Counted from the stretch's first letter, positions 46,635-55,802 are shown. The stretch is DNA of 64,000 nucleotides from Methanosalsum zhilinae DSM 4017 (GCF_000217995.1 NC_015676.1:288103-352102); one strand, 5' to 3'. The notes: generated by a model not told the origin, from the sequence alone. Program-made: numbers and translations.

Positions 46635-48950
46635 ATGCGATGGAAATTGAGTGTAATTTTACTCGCAGCAATGGTATGCCTTGCGTTAACAGGCGTATCC
46701 GCAGCACAGGATAACAACTGTGATGTAAAATTCTGCTGGGAAAAACCATGCGGTACAAAAGTGATTGACTGCGACACTGAAGTAACTCATGTATTGAATG
46801 ATTTTAAAACAACACCCGCAATTAAGGAAAGTGTAAATGGGGTAGTTTATCTCATAATAGATGAAGAGAGAAATAAAGTAAGACCAGGTGATATAAGACT
46901 CACATGGTATCATACAAACTATCCACCAAACACCAAAGTGAAAGCTGGCGATTTTGATGTAGACAATAATGTGTCTGATCTACCAAACGCTACAATATCA
47001 TACTATGATATAAACCACAATGGAATATATGACCTTTATGACCCTGTATACATAGACAAACATGGAACAGGAGAAGTCTCCATAAATGACATCAGGGTGA
47101 CTGATATTCCACCAGTGGATGTTAAATCATTAAATCCTGAAAATGCCGGGGAGGTAATCTACACCCAGGCACAGTTTGCCCAGAGATGGACAAAAGTTCT
47201 CTCCTCAACAGCTCCTGACTTCAAGTGGGAACTGAACCCAATTGGCAGCGGAAATGTCGAGGATCTTGTAAAGTATGTTGATGTTGACTGCAGTGGTGAC
47301 TGGAGCTGCGCAGACAGAATCTATCTGATTCAGCCATCTTCAGTTGAATACTATATGAATGGAAAATGGATTTCATATGATGACTTTGTCACAATTGGTG
47401 ATGTAAGATTCTTTGTAGATCCTGCAGATGAGAAATTTGAGTGTGGTACAAAGGTTCAGCAGTGTGACAAGGATGCCACTTACATGCTGATAAGACCTGG
47501 TATGGTCGAACATTTGCCAACACCAATACTTTCAAAACAGGTTCTTGAACCCACAGCAATCTATCTTGACATGGATGCCAGCGGCACAGTTTCAATCGGT
47601 GATATAAGACTGTCTCATGTATCCACAACATATGAACCAAACACCAAGGTAAAATGGTGTGATGAGATGGACCTTGGTAAAGAGCTTGTAGCCATTGACC
47701 AGTACGCAATAAAGTATGCTGATATCGATGGACTTGATGGATATACACTGGGAGATCCACTCTACATAGACCTTGATGGTAATAACAAGGTATCTGCTGG
47801 TGACATAAGGCTGACCAATGTTCCTGTGTTTTGTATGGATGATTTAGAGGCCGGTGAAATAGGTCCAATGTGGTCTGTTGTAAAAGGCGGACTGAACCCT
47901 GACGCCGATGTTGGATGGGATCTTGAAACCATTGGACACATCAGTGAAATAACTGGGTACATTGATTCTGACTGTACAGGTGACTGGACATGTCCTGATA
48001 AACTGTACTTCCAGCAGCTTACAGGTGGTCTTCATGACTACTTTGTGACAATTGGTGACCACAGAACCTATGTGCCACCCGAAGCCATTGAAGAGGAAGA
48101 CTGGTTTGAATGTGGAACCAAAGTAGTTCAGTGTAACAAAGACCTTGTGTATGTTCTAATGGAGCCCGATGTCACAGTAAAAGTTGGCCTGACCCATCAG
48201 GGATACTACCTTGATATGGACAGGAGCGGAACAGTTACTGTGGGCGATATCAGACTGAGTGAAATAACCACCAAGTTTGATGTCTATGATCCAAACACCA
48301 AGGTTGTACAGCACGACACCGATATCGGTCATCAGATGCAGTACAAGAATGATGACGGCTACTACTTCTATCTGGCATACACAGGATCAGGTGGATACAA
48401 TGTGAATTCTCCACTGTACCTTAGAACCCAGGCAACAGCTGATACTCTTGACAGATACTACCTGTCACCAGGTGATCTGAGACTATCCGATGTCCCAGTT
48501 GGTGTTGGAAGTATTGGTGAGAGCTACACCTTCATTGAAGAGGGTGATGCTGATGACGGTGTAAGGTTCTACAGACTGGGTGATTCAACCATAAGTAAAG
48601 CAATGGTGCACAACTACCTGATGATCTTTGATGCAGACTGCAGTGGAGACTGGACATGTCCAGATAAACTGTACCTACAGCAGAAGCCTACACGCCATCA
48701 GAACTGGCTCAATGACTACTTTGTAACAATTGGAGACTTCAGAATCTACATGCCACCAATGGAAGACGTTGACAATGGCAACGACACTGGCAATGGTGAC
48801 ACTGGCAATGGTGACACTGGCAACAATGATGAAGTGACACTAGATGATGTTATCGCAGCAATTATGGATTACTTTGCATCTCAAGGAACAAATCCAACTA
48901 TTGAAGAGGTAGTGTCATTGATCCAGACATACATGACTCAGAATCAATAA
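46635..48950 (+). CDS. Secreted three-repeat protein with calcium-loop (dockerin/EF-hand-like) motifs
   Basis: 771 residues. The signal peptide is LSVILLAAMVCLALTGVSA, cut before AQDNN. Three units of about 220-230 residues follow (about 36-268, 269-490, 491-712). Each unit begins CGTKVxxCDxxxxY, contains one or two loops of the type DMDASGTVSIGDIRLS, and ends DxDCSGDWTCPDKLYxQQ..DYFVTIGDxRxYVPP. The DxDxSGxVxxxD loops resemble calcium-binding dockerin/EF-hand loops, and the paired cysteines suggest disulfides. A GNGDTGN-rich linker leads to a short helical C-terminal domain; there is no membrane anchor. The unit matches no family that I recognise. It is probably a calcium-stabilised surface or matrix protein. 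Confidence 0.88.
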   Translation: MRWKLSVILLAAMVCLALTGVSAAQDNNCDVKFCWEKPCGTKVIDCDTEVTHVLNDFKTTPAIKESVNGVVYLIIDEERNKVRPGDIRLTWYHTNYPPNTKVKAGDFDVDNNVSDLPNATISYYDINHNGIYDLYDPVYIDKHGTGEVSINDIRVTDIPPVDVKSLNPENAGEVIYTQAQFAQRWTKVLSSTAPDFKWELNPIGSGNVEDLVKYVDVDCSGDWSCADRIYLIQPSSVEYYMNGKWISYDDFVTIGDVRFFVDPADEKFECGTKVQQCDKDATYMLIRPGMVEHLPTPILSKQVLEPTAIYLDMDASGTVSIGDIRLSHVSTTYEPNTKVKWCDEMDLGKELVAIDQYAIKYADIDGLDGYTLGDPLYIDLDGNNKVSAGDIRLTNVPVFCMDDLEAGEIGPMWSVVKGGLNPDADVGWDLETIGHISEITGYIDSDCTGDWTCPDKLYFQQLTGGLHDYFVTIGDHRTYVPPEAIEEEDWFECGTKVVQCNKDLVYVLMEPDVTVKVGLTHQGYYLDMDRSGTVTVGDIRLSEITTKFDVYDPNTKVVQHDTDIGHQMQYKNDDGYYFYLAYTGSGGYNVNSPLYLRTQATADTLDRYYLSPGDLRLSDVPVGVGSIGESYTFIEEGDADDGVRFYRLGDSTISKAMVHNYLMIFDADCSGDWTCPDKLYLQQKPTRHQNWLNDYFVTIGDFRIYMPPMEDVDNGNDTGNGDTGNGDTGNNDEVTLDDVIAAIMDYFASQGTNPTIEEVVSLIQTYMTQNQ

Positions 48951-48952
48951 GG

Positions 48953-48977
48953 AGTGAGTAAACAATGTTTACTCACT
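48953..48977 (+). terminator. Perfect hairpin between two surface-protein genes
   Basis: AGTGAGTAAAC (48953-48963) and GTTTACTCACT (48967-48977) pair perfectly over 11 bases with a three-base loop, followed by TCAATTTTTT. It starts three bases after the stop codon. Confidence 0.75.
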
Positions 48978-48999
48978 TCAATTTTTTGGGGGTTAATCA

Positions 49000-50601
49000 A
49001 TGATTGAAAAAAGGACAATATTATTGCTGGTAGCAATGATGGCAGCAGTATTACTCATATTACCGGCTACAGCCGCGGCAGATGCTTCAGCGGATCGAAG
49101 CATGCCAGCTTCGGTTGGACCTGGTGAAGAGTTTACTGTAACCATCACTGCTTCCAATTATGGGATGTTTGCTCAGGTAACTGAGACTCTTCCAGCAGGC
49201 TTTAGCTATGTGAGTTCCAGTCTGAACCCTGCACAGGTATCTGTGGATGGAAATGATGTGACCTTCACACTTATCGGCGGGGGAAGCTTCACATACACTG
49301 TAGCAGCCTCCGGAACTGCAGGTGATTATCCGTTCAGTGGTACCCTTCAGGATATGGATCTGAATGTAATTGCAGTTACCGGTGATACATCTATCAGTGT
49401 AACTGATACTCCTGTTGACAATGGAGCATCTGCTGTTAGGAGCATGCCAGCTTCGGTTGGACCTGGTGAAGAGTTTACTGTAACCATCACTGCTTCCAAC
49501 TATGGTATGTTTGCTCAGGTAACTGAGACTCTTCCAGCAGGCTTTAGCTATGTGAGTTCCAGTCTGAACCCTGCACAGGTATCTGTGAATGGAAATGACG
49601 TGACCTTCACACTTATCGGCGAGGGAAGCTTCACATACACTGTGGCAGCCTCCGGAACTGCAGGTGATTATCCGTTCAGTGGTACCCTTCAGGATATGGA
49701 ACTGAATGTAGTTGCAGTAACTGGTGACAGTGAAATCAAGGTAGCAGATCCATGCCCATTCTCTGCAACCAGGACTCTCCCAGCTGAAGTTCAGATGGGT
49801 AAGGAGTTCAATGTTTCAGTGACTGTAGAGGATGACGGACAGAATGTAAGTGTAATCGAAACACTTCCTGCAGGTTTCTCATATGTCAGCTCCACTCTGG
49901 ATGATCCATATGTGATAGTTAATGGAAATGAGATTACATTCAATCTGGCCGGTGTAACCAGCTTTGAGTACACTGTCAAGGCATCACATGTTGAAGGTGA
50001 ACACACCTTTAGTGGTGTAATTGAGAGTGAAGATGGAGAGGATCAGTGTCCTGTCAACGGGGACAACACAATATATGTTGTACCAATTGAGGGAATGGAT
50101 CTCAAGGAAGGATGGAATTTCTTCTCTGTACCACACGTACTTGAAAATTCCAGTGTTGACTATGTCCTTGCAGACATAGAATATGATGCACTGCTATACT
50201 ACAATGCAGGTACAGATGCATGGGAGATCCCAGATGACCTTGAACCACTCAAAGGATACTGGATAAAGTCCAACGAGATGCAGATTGTGGAAGAGGATCT
50301 GCTTGAAGCCGGAGGAGCTGCAGTTCCACCAGTTATGAATGTATATACTGGATGGAATGCCATTGGGCATACTTCAATGGATCAGCTTCCTGCAGAAGTG
50401 GCACTAGGCTCAATCGATGACTCATATACAACTATAAAAGGTCCATGGAATCCGGATACCAAATCCTATGAGAAAACTGGACTTAATGGTCAGTTTGGAG
50501 TCATCGGCGGCAACACTGTTGGTACCGACATATTCGAAATGAGTCCATTTGAAGGATACTGGGTATATGTTACTCAGGATGATGTACTGGTCTCATTGTG
50601 A
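49000..50601 (+). CDS. Secreted DUF11-like repeat protein with GWN-type C-terminal domain
   Basis: 533 residues. The signal peptide is ILLLVAMMAAVLLILPATA. Three beta-sandwich repeats of about 114 residues follow (PASVGPGEEFTVTITAS and ETLPAGFSYVSSS in each), resembling DUF11/CARDB-type adhesive domains. The first two are nearly identical; the third is diverged. The C-terminal 170 residues (from about 365) contain LKEGWNFFSVPHVL and FEGYWVYV, a module common at the end of archaeal surface and PKD proteins. There is no obvious membrane anchor. Probably an envelope-attached protein. The leader is GGGGGTTAATCA before the ATG. Confidence 0.88.
   Translation: MIEKRTILLLVAMMAAVLLILPATAAADASADRSMPASVGPGEEFTVTITASNYGMFAQVTETLPAGFSYVSSSLNPAQVSVDGNDVTFTLIGGGSFTYTVAASGTAGDYPFSGTLQDMDLNVIAVTGDTSISVTDTPVDNGASAVRSMPASVGPGEEFTVTITASNYGMFAQVTETLPAGFSYVSSSLNPAQVSVNGNDVTFTLIGEGSFTYTVAASGTAGDYPFSGTLQDMELNVVAVTGDSEIKVADPCPFSATRTLPAEVQMGKEFNVSVTVEDDGQNVSVIETLPAGFSYVSSTLDDPYVIVNGNEITFNLAGVTSFEYTVKASHVEGEHTFSGVIESEDGEDQCPVNGDNTIYVVPIEGMDLKEGWNFFSVPHVLENSSVDYVLADIEYDALLYYNAGTDAWEIPDDLEPLKGYWIKSNEMQIVEEDLLEAGGAAVPPVMNVYTGWNAIGHTSMDQLPAEVALGSIDDSYTTIKGPWNPDTKSYEKTGLNGQFGVIGGNTVGTDIFEMSPFEGYWVYVTQDDVLVSL
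49099..50083 (+). repeat. Tandem coding repeats in the DUF11-like protein
   Basis: Repeats one and two start at 49099 and 49441, a 342-base (114-codon) period, and are almost identical in DNA. A third, diverged unit runs from about 49771 to 50083. The identity gradient suggests recent duplication of the first unit. Confidence 0.85.
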
Positions 50602-50624
50602 ATAAAATAAAATAGCAAAGATTT

Positions 50625-50646
50625 GGTGAGATTAACAAATCTCACC
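50625..50646 (+). terminator. Hairpin between surface-protein genes
   Basis: GGTGAGATT (50625-50633) and AATCTCACC (50638-50646) pair perfectly, followed by TACATTTTATCC. It is similar in design and position to the hairpin at 48953-48977, although the stem sequence differs. Confidence 0.65.
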
Positions 50647-50672
50647 TACATTTTATCCAAGTGGGGGATTAA

Positions 50673-51344
50673 ATGAAAAAATTAAACGCATCTATAATTA
50701 AATTTGCAGTGGTATTACAGTTATTCATATTACTATTTGCGGCTGTTTCAGTATCTGCAGCATCACCCCAGCTTCCAATTATTGCAGGAGGAGAGGTAGA
50801 ATTAGATGAAAAGTCTGCAGAAGCAGGCACAACAATTACTGTCATGCTGGATGGTAAGGTTGTAAGTAAAACCACAGTATCAAATGATGGGATCTATGGA
50901 GATAAACCTTCAAACAGGCTTCTAATAACCGAGTCTGATTATACGAAATACAAATTTTATGTCAATGGCATAGAATCTGAACTTGCAAATCCTGATGCCA
51001 TTAAGAATGCAAAATCGGGAGACTTGATTGAACTGAATCTGAAAGCCACTACACCAACTGAAAGCTCAGGTGATGATGTCGTTTCTACATCAATGGGCGG
51101 CGGTGGAGGAATGGCAGCACCATCTGCACCATCAGATGATGGCAGTGGAGCAGTTGATGAGAGTCCATCCGTACCATCAGATGAAACCGTTCTTCCAAGT
51201 CCTGGAAGTGAAATTGATACCGGATCAGATGAATCAATGCCTGTTCCAACTCCGGAGAGTCAGTCTACACTTGTATTCGGGCTAGTTCTTTTGCTCTTCG
51301 TCGTACTGGTAGGTATCGGGGCTCTGAAGTATAAAAAGAAATGA
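50673..51344 (+). CDS. Small membrane-anchored surface protein, paralogue 1
   Basis: 223 residues. The signal peptide is FAVVLQLFILLFAAVSVSA. One beta domain follows (about 35-130), with TTITVMLDGKVV, the motif YGDKPSNRLL and FYVNGIESEL. Next come a Gly-rich turn, a Pro/Ser/Asp-rich stalk (about 140-195), a membrane helix (TLVFGLVLLLFVVLVGIGAL) and KKK. The domain resembles archaeal Ig/transthyretin-like surface modules. It shares the whole domain with the next gene. Its leader is GTGGGGGATTAA before the ATG. Function unknown. Confidence 0.82.
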   Translation: MKKLNASIIKFAVVLQLFILLFAAVSVSAASPQLPIIAGGEVELDEKSAEAGTTITVMLDGKVVSKTTVSNDGIYGDKPSNRLLITESDYTKYKFYVNGIESELANPDAIKNAKSGDLIELNLKATTPTESSGDDVVSTSMGGGGGMAAPSAPSDDGSGAVDESPSVPSDETVLPSPGSEIDTGSDESMPVPTPESQSTLVFGLVLLLFVVLVGIGALKYKKK

Positions 51345-51393
51345 AAATGAGTAGTTAAGCGACTGTATATTGATGTGCAGGAGTGAAAAAAAC

Positions 51394-51888
51394 ATGATTG
51401 AAAAAAACAGAACAATTAAAATTGCAGTGATATTGCAGCTATGCATTCTGCTTTTAGCAGCAGGATCCTTTGCAGTCTCAGCTGCAGAGGATGAAGCATC
51501 ACTGCCTTCATTTCCCTTGATCATGCAGGGAAGTATACAAATAAACGGAGAGCCTGCTCCACAGGGTACTGAAATTACTGTAATGCTGAATGGAAATGTT
51601 GTTGGTAGTACCACAGTTGAGCAGGAAGGGGTTTATGGGGACAAGCCTTCAAACAGGCTTTTAGTTTCAGCAGATCCTCAGAATTATGGAGATCTGGAAT
51701 TTTATGTTAATGGAATTGAATCTGAACTGGTTAATGTAGATGAAGTCAGGAATGCAGATCCCGGAGATACAATCAGATCTGCAGATATTGTTGCATACCA
51801 GAATAACTTGCCTGCATTATCAGCGCTAATGGGGATTATAGTTGTGTTGAGTATAGCTGTAGCCATAAAATACAGGTCAAGAGAATAA
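51394..51888 (+). CDS. Small membrane-anchored surface protein, paralogue 2
   Basis: 164 residues. The layout is as in the preceding gene but without the stalk: signal peptide (IAVILQLCILLLAAGSFAVSA), one domain with TEITVMLNGNVV, YGDKPSNRLL and FYVNGIESEL, then a membrane helix (LSALMGIIVVLSIAVAI) and a short basic tail. CAGGAGTGA lies nine bases before the ATG at 51394. It lies 49 bases after paralogue 1, so co-transcription is likely. Confidence 0.82.
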   Translation: MIEKNRTIKIAVILQLCILLLAAGSFAVSAAEDEASLPSFPLIMQGSIQINGEPAPQGTEITVMLNGNVVGSTTVEQEGVYGDKPSNRLLVSADPQNYGDLEFYVNGIESELVNVDEVRNADPGDTIRSADIVAYQNNLPALSALMGIIVVLSIAVAIKYRSRE

Positions 51889-52004
51889 TTCAGTGTGCCA
51901 TGAAATAGGTTTTGTGGTATACTTTTATTTTCTTTAAAAAAGGCACAGGAGCAATATTTGCTGATTATGATTTGCTGGTATCTGCTGGACATAAATTATA
52001 GGAA

Positions 52005-52304
52005 GTGGTGGCTATTAAACGAAGGAGCAGAATAGATATAACGGCAGAAATACTGGATACCGCAATGAATGGAGCAAATAAGACACAGATCGTGTATAAT
52101 GCAAACCTGAACTTTATTACTGCCAATAAGTATCTTGATATGTTAATGAAAAAGAATCTGATAAAAAAGAAAGGTGATCTGTATTTCACAACTGAAAAAG
52201 GAAAAACATTCCAGGAACTTGCTAATGTATTAAAGTCTGAGGATAATAACAGGGATATTGAAGGCAGGAGCCTGAAGGCAAGAAAGGAGGGAGGAAATAC
52301 ATGA
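52005..52304 (+). CDS. Winged-helix transcriptional regulator
   Basis: 99 residues. The start KRRSRIDITAEILDTAMNGANKT (helix 1 and 2 region) is followed by TQIVYNANLNFITANKYLDM as recognition helix and LYFTTEKGKTFQEL as wing and last helix. This short archaeal wHTH type is common in Methanosarcinales. It starts GTG-GTG-GCT; either GTG may be used. It lies between surface-protein genes and is closely related to the decayed gene at 45237-45500, so it may control surface-gene expression; that is inference from position only. Confidence 0.85.
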   Translation: MVAIKRRSRIDITAEILDTAMNGANKTQIVYNANLNFITANKYLDMLMKKNLIKKKGDLYFTTEKGKTFQELANVLKSEDNNRDIEGRSLKARKEGGNT

Positions 52305-52443
52305 ACATTAACTCCCTGAATTTATCGGTTATACAATTATCAGTTATACAATATCCTTATATTCCTTCATTATATGATTCTTCGGCTCTACTATAATAAA
52401 TATTTTTACGGGGATGGTATTTTTTGCAGGTGGGGAATAGTAA

Positions 52444-53112
52444 ATGAAGATATGGGATTTGATATATGCTCTAATGCCACATTCACTTAACAAGTCGTTC
52501 GTTAAATGGAAATGTGGCCTATGTCGCCAGGATGAACTACTTCAAAAAAGTCGGATTGCCATATATCCCCATACACTTGATGTTAATGAACTGATCACAA
52601 ATGATCTTGACAGGGCAGTTTCATTTCTTCCCTACTGTGCAAAACCAAAAGGTGATTTTGAGTGTCCTTTATGTGATCCTGTCTATGGAAGAAAGGATAG
52701 CAAATGTCTGAAACTGATGAACCATCAATGTAATGTTCCGTGTTCACTTGGCAGCATGGTTGATGTTTTAAAGGGCCATGGTTTTACTCATGACCGGATT
52801 TTCATTATTGATAATGATTCCAACCTGTTTTCATGGCTTGAACAGAAAAAGAACGAAGGCTATAATTATCTGCTGCCAGGTGTCAGCTGCTACTATGGCG
52901 TTGGGTATGCACTGGATTATATCGGAAAAAAGCTTGGTTACAGTGGATGTATTGTTTTTCTTGACGACTACGATTCATGTGATCCGGGAAATGGGATGTG
53001 CAGGGGGCTGGGTGATTATCTGAGCATGGAAAAGTTCGATAAAGGCAAACGCACAAAAATAAATGAGCGATCTATCCAGACCATGGACATGCTTCTTGAT
53101 GGGAAATATTGA
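52444..53112 (+). CDS. DUF116-like cysteine protein, copy 1
   Basis: 222 residues, soluble. The N-terminal part has KCGLCRQDELL; the core has CPLCDPVYGRKDSKCL and CNVPCSLGSMVDVLK, then an alpha/beta region RIFIIDNDSNLFSWLEQKK with LLPGVSCYYGVGYALDYIGKK. The pattern of cysteine pairs followed by a nucleotide-fold-like half resembles the DUF116 family, whose function is unknown. The leader GGTGGGGAATAGTAA precedes the ATG. About 70% identical to the next gene. Confidence 0.75.
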   Translation: MKIWDLIYALMPHSLNKSFVKWKCGLCRQDELLQKSRIAIYPHTLDVNELITNDLDRAVSFLPYCAKPKGDFECPLCDPVYGRKDSKCLKLMNHQCNVPCSLGSMVDVLKGHGFTHDRIFIIDNDSNLFSWLEQKKNEGYNYLLPGVSCYYGVGYALDYIGKKLGYSGCIVFLDDYDSCDPGNGMCRGLGDYLSMEKFDKGKRTKINERSIQTMDMLLDGKY

Positions 53113-53354
53113 TTACTATCTCGATTTGTTTGTTGATATTACCTGAATATGTGTATACACATGACCTCAAAATTCAGTATTAATCTCAGTATGATTGCCA
53201 CAAGAGTTATACAGATGAACATCAATTGGTTTTAGAAATACATAAACTAAGTAAATACGTACATCTGTATAATAATTCAGTGGAAGATATATAAATGGTT
53301 TTATATAAAATGGATATATGCTGTGAATGCATAATAACTGAGAGGTGAACCTGC

Positions 53355-54116
53355 ATGCTCAAAGAACTATTATATGGGCTCTTACCATATTCTCTAAACA
53401 AATCACTGGTTAACAGAAGATGTGGATTCCACAAACAGGACAAGGTGCTGCAGGAAAGCCGGATAGTCCTGTCGCCCCCGGATTTTGATTTTGGTAGAGT
53501 AGTTTCAAGTGAACTTGACAAATCGGTTTCGTTTCTTCCATACTGTGCAAAGCCCCGGGGTGAGAATGGGTGTCCACTATGTGATCCTGTCCATGGAAGA
53601 AAGGACAGTAAATGCCTGAAGCTCATGGATATGGATTGTCATGTACCCTGTACGCTTGGATCAATGGTTGATATATTGAAGAAACATGGGTTCACCCGAG
53701 ATCGGATATTCATTATAGATAGTGATCCTAATCTCTTTTCATGGTTAAAGGATAAAAAAGAGGAAGGATATAAATACATCATGCCGGGTGTGGCCTGCCA
53801 TTACGGTGTTGGATATGCTCTCAACCATATTTCCAAAAAACTTGGATACAGTGGATGCATTGTTTTTCTTGATGACCATGATCCCAAAGATTCAAAAAAT
53901 GGTGTATGCAGGGGAATATCCGATTATCTAAGCATGGAAAAATATGATAAAGGTAAACTTACCCGAATAACTGAATCATCGATTTCAACCATTGATATGA
54001 TGCTGGCAGGAAACTATAAGTCAGTCAATAATAAAAACAAATCGTATGAGGTATTGAATTATCCTAATTTTGCTCATGATCCATCAGAAAAAACAAAAAA
54101 ACCTGCAGAAAACTGA
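53355..54116 (+). CDS. DUF116-like cysteine protein, copy 2
   Basis: 253 residues, with the same core as copy 1: RRCGFHKQDKVLQ, CPLCDPVHGRKDSKCL, CHVPCTLGSMVDILK and IMPGVACHYGVGYALNHISKK. It differs by a charged C-terminal tail of about 30 residues. The first cysteine pair seen in copy 1 (CGLC) is CGFH here. It has its own promoter region: 241 bases with a TATA-like run and a perfect palindrome, ATGTGTATACACAT, at 53149-53162. AGAGGTGA lies before the ATG. Confidence 0.75.
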   Translation: MLKELLYGLLPYSLNKSLVNRRCGFHKQDKVLQESRIVLSPPDFDFGRVVSSELDKSVSFLPYCAKPRGENGCPLCDPVHGRKDSKCLKLMDMDCHVPCTLGSMVDILKKHGFTRDRIFIIDSDPNLFSWLKDKKEEGYKYIMPGVACHYGVGYALNHISKKLGYSGCIVFLDDHDPKDSKNGVCRGISDYLSMEKYDKGKLTRITESSISTIDMMLAGNYKSVNNKNKSYEVLNYPNFAHDPSEKTKKPAEN

Positions 54117-54468
54117 TTATCTCGAAAATATTGCTGATCTACTAATTTTTCATCTCATTATCGCTATGTTATTTTTAATAATTTTCTATGGATAGCTAAA
54201 CTGCTTGATGTTTAAATAAATTGTACAGCCTTAATTTTGGTCATTTTAACAGAGGCAGTTTAATCAACCCCATGTAAAAAAAGATTTGATTTATATATTC
54301 CAGATTCTGGATATAATGCCTGTATGTTTTGATTGTACTTATATTGATTCTGATTTTTACTTCTTATTACTGTTTCGTCTTTAATTATATGATTTACAGT
54401 CATAAATAACCATGTCTAATGAACAGATGGGGGTTCATAGTTATAAATAAATTAGCGGAGATGAGAAT
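54117..54468. other. Intergenic region before the first VPxxxP protein gene
   Basis: 352 AT-rich bases without a gene. TTTTTACTTCTTATT (about 54353-54367) recurs in the gap at 46397-46410, suggesting a shared upstream element. A G-rich run GATGGGGG (about 54426-54433) lies about 35 bases before the ATG, and the immediate ribosome-binding site is GCGGAGATGAG. Confidence 0.5.
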
Positions 54469-55734
54469 ATGAAAATATGGATAGTTATACTGACATTAAT
54501 GGTAGCATTAATGACAGCTTCATCAGCTGCTGCTATTACAGTTGATGGATATAAATCACCGGGAGAATGGGATGATAACTGGGCTTTTGGTCAGGAAAAT
54601 GCAACTACATATGATCCAAACGGTCCATTTGGTGATCGAATGGTAATACGTCAGGGTGGACTTGATACAGCAGTAACGGATAACTGGTTTGATGTATATC
54701 CCAATGACACAGCTGGACCAACCTTTGATCAGTCCATGGCCACACAGGGTGATTACAGTGGATCTGACATAATGAAAGTTTATGCCAGATATGATCCTGT
54801 AAATGATGTAATGTATGGTATGACCGAGGTTTATGGGATGCCTGGTGACTTGGATGGTAATGAAGATGTTACTGGAGTAGCTCCGGCTGACCAGGCTGGA
54901 GATCCCGGGCCAGCTGCTGGAACACCAGGACATCCATATGGGCTTGGTCCTACAGAGTTCTGGCATATAAATATACAACAGGGTGCAAACTGGGCTTTTG
55001 TTTCAGTAGTAAATAATGACTGGTCCGTTTCTTCAAACGTTGGAATGGATTATGATGATGCTGATGCAAGATTTACTTTTGATCAGTACCGTCTTCCCGG
55101 AGATGAAACGCTTCCAAAATCAGTTTATGAAGTAAGCATGAGTAATTTCAGCACGTTCTTTGATATGAGTCCAGGTGCGACATTTGCAGCTGAAATTATG
55201 GCAGGTTCATCTGCTGATATTGTAGGTGAGGAAATTGTATCGGTATTCTTTGAGGTCCCCGAACCAGACATTGAACTTATAAAATATGTAAGTGGGGATA
55301 ATGTTACATGGCACGATGCAAATACACCTGCAGCAGGTCCTCTTCTGGATACAGGTCAGGATGTCTACTGGAAGTATGTAATCACCAACACAGGCAATGA
55401 ACCACTGGTTAACGTTATGTTAACTGATGATCAGCTTGGCAACATAACATGTCCACAGGATACTCTTGCAATAGGTGAGAGCATGGAATGCTTTGCACAG
55501 GGAACAGTGCCTGAGGTGTGCCAGCCACCCTATTATTACAAGAATGTAGGAACGGTTGATGCTATAGGAATGGCATCCGGTATACCCGTAACAGACAATG
55601 ATCCTGCACACTACAGATGTAAAGACATACCACACAATGGTAACGATGTGCCTGTTATGACTCCTGCAGGACTTGTTGGACTTGTGGCAATGCTTGGAAT
55701 AATTGGAATTGTTTCCATGAGAAGGAAAGATTAA
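54469..55734 (+). CDS. Secreted protein with VPxxxP-CTERM sorting tail, short form
   Basis: 421 residues. The signal peptide is VILTLMVALMTASSAAA. A novel-looking N-terminal domain of about 250 residues opens VDGYKSPGEWDDNW (the ExW theme recalls CBM9/DOMON-like sugar-binding domains, weakly) and ends SADIVGEEIVSVFFEVP. One DUF11-like domain follows (about 265-385). The C-terminus is VPVMTP (394-399), a hydrophobic helix and RRKD: exactly the VPxxxP tripartite tail recognised by archaeosortase B. The sortase gene starts 69 bases downstream. Its N-terminal domain is nearly identical to that of the protein at 58438-61599. Confidence 0.9.
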   Translation: MKIWIVILTLMVALMTASSAAAITVDGYKSPGEWDDNWAFGQENATTYDPNGPFGDRMVIRQGGLDTAVTDNWFDVYPNDTAGPTFDQSMATQGDYSGSDIMKVYARYDPVNDVMYGMTEVYGMPGDLDGNEDVTGVAPADQAGDPGPAAGTPGHPYGLGPTEFWHINIQQGANWAFVSVVNNDWSVSSNVGMDYDDADARFTFDQYRLPGDETLPKSVYEVSMSNFSTFFDMSPGATFAAEIMAGSSADIVGEEIVSVFFEVPEPDIELIKYVSGDNVTWHDANTPAAGPLLDTGQDVYWKYVITNTGNEPLVNVMLTDDQLGNITCPQDTLAIGESMECFAQGTVPEVCQPPYYYKNVGTVDAIGMASGIPVTDNDPAHYRCKDIPHNGNDVPVMTPAGLVGLVAMLGIIGIVSMRRKD

Positions 55735-55802
55735 TTCTAATTTTTCCTACTTTTTTATATAGGCGAAGGTGAATATTTAAAGTGGGTATTTGGTGATTAT
55801 TA

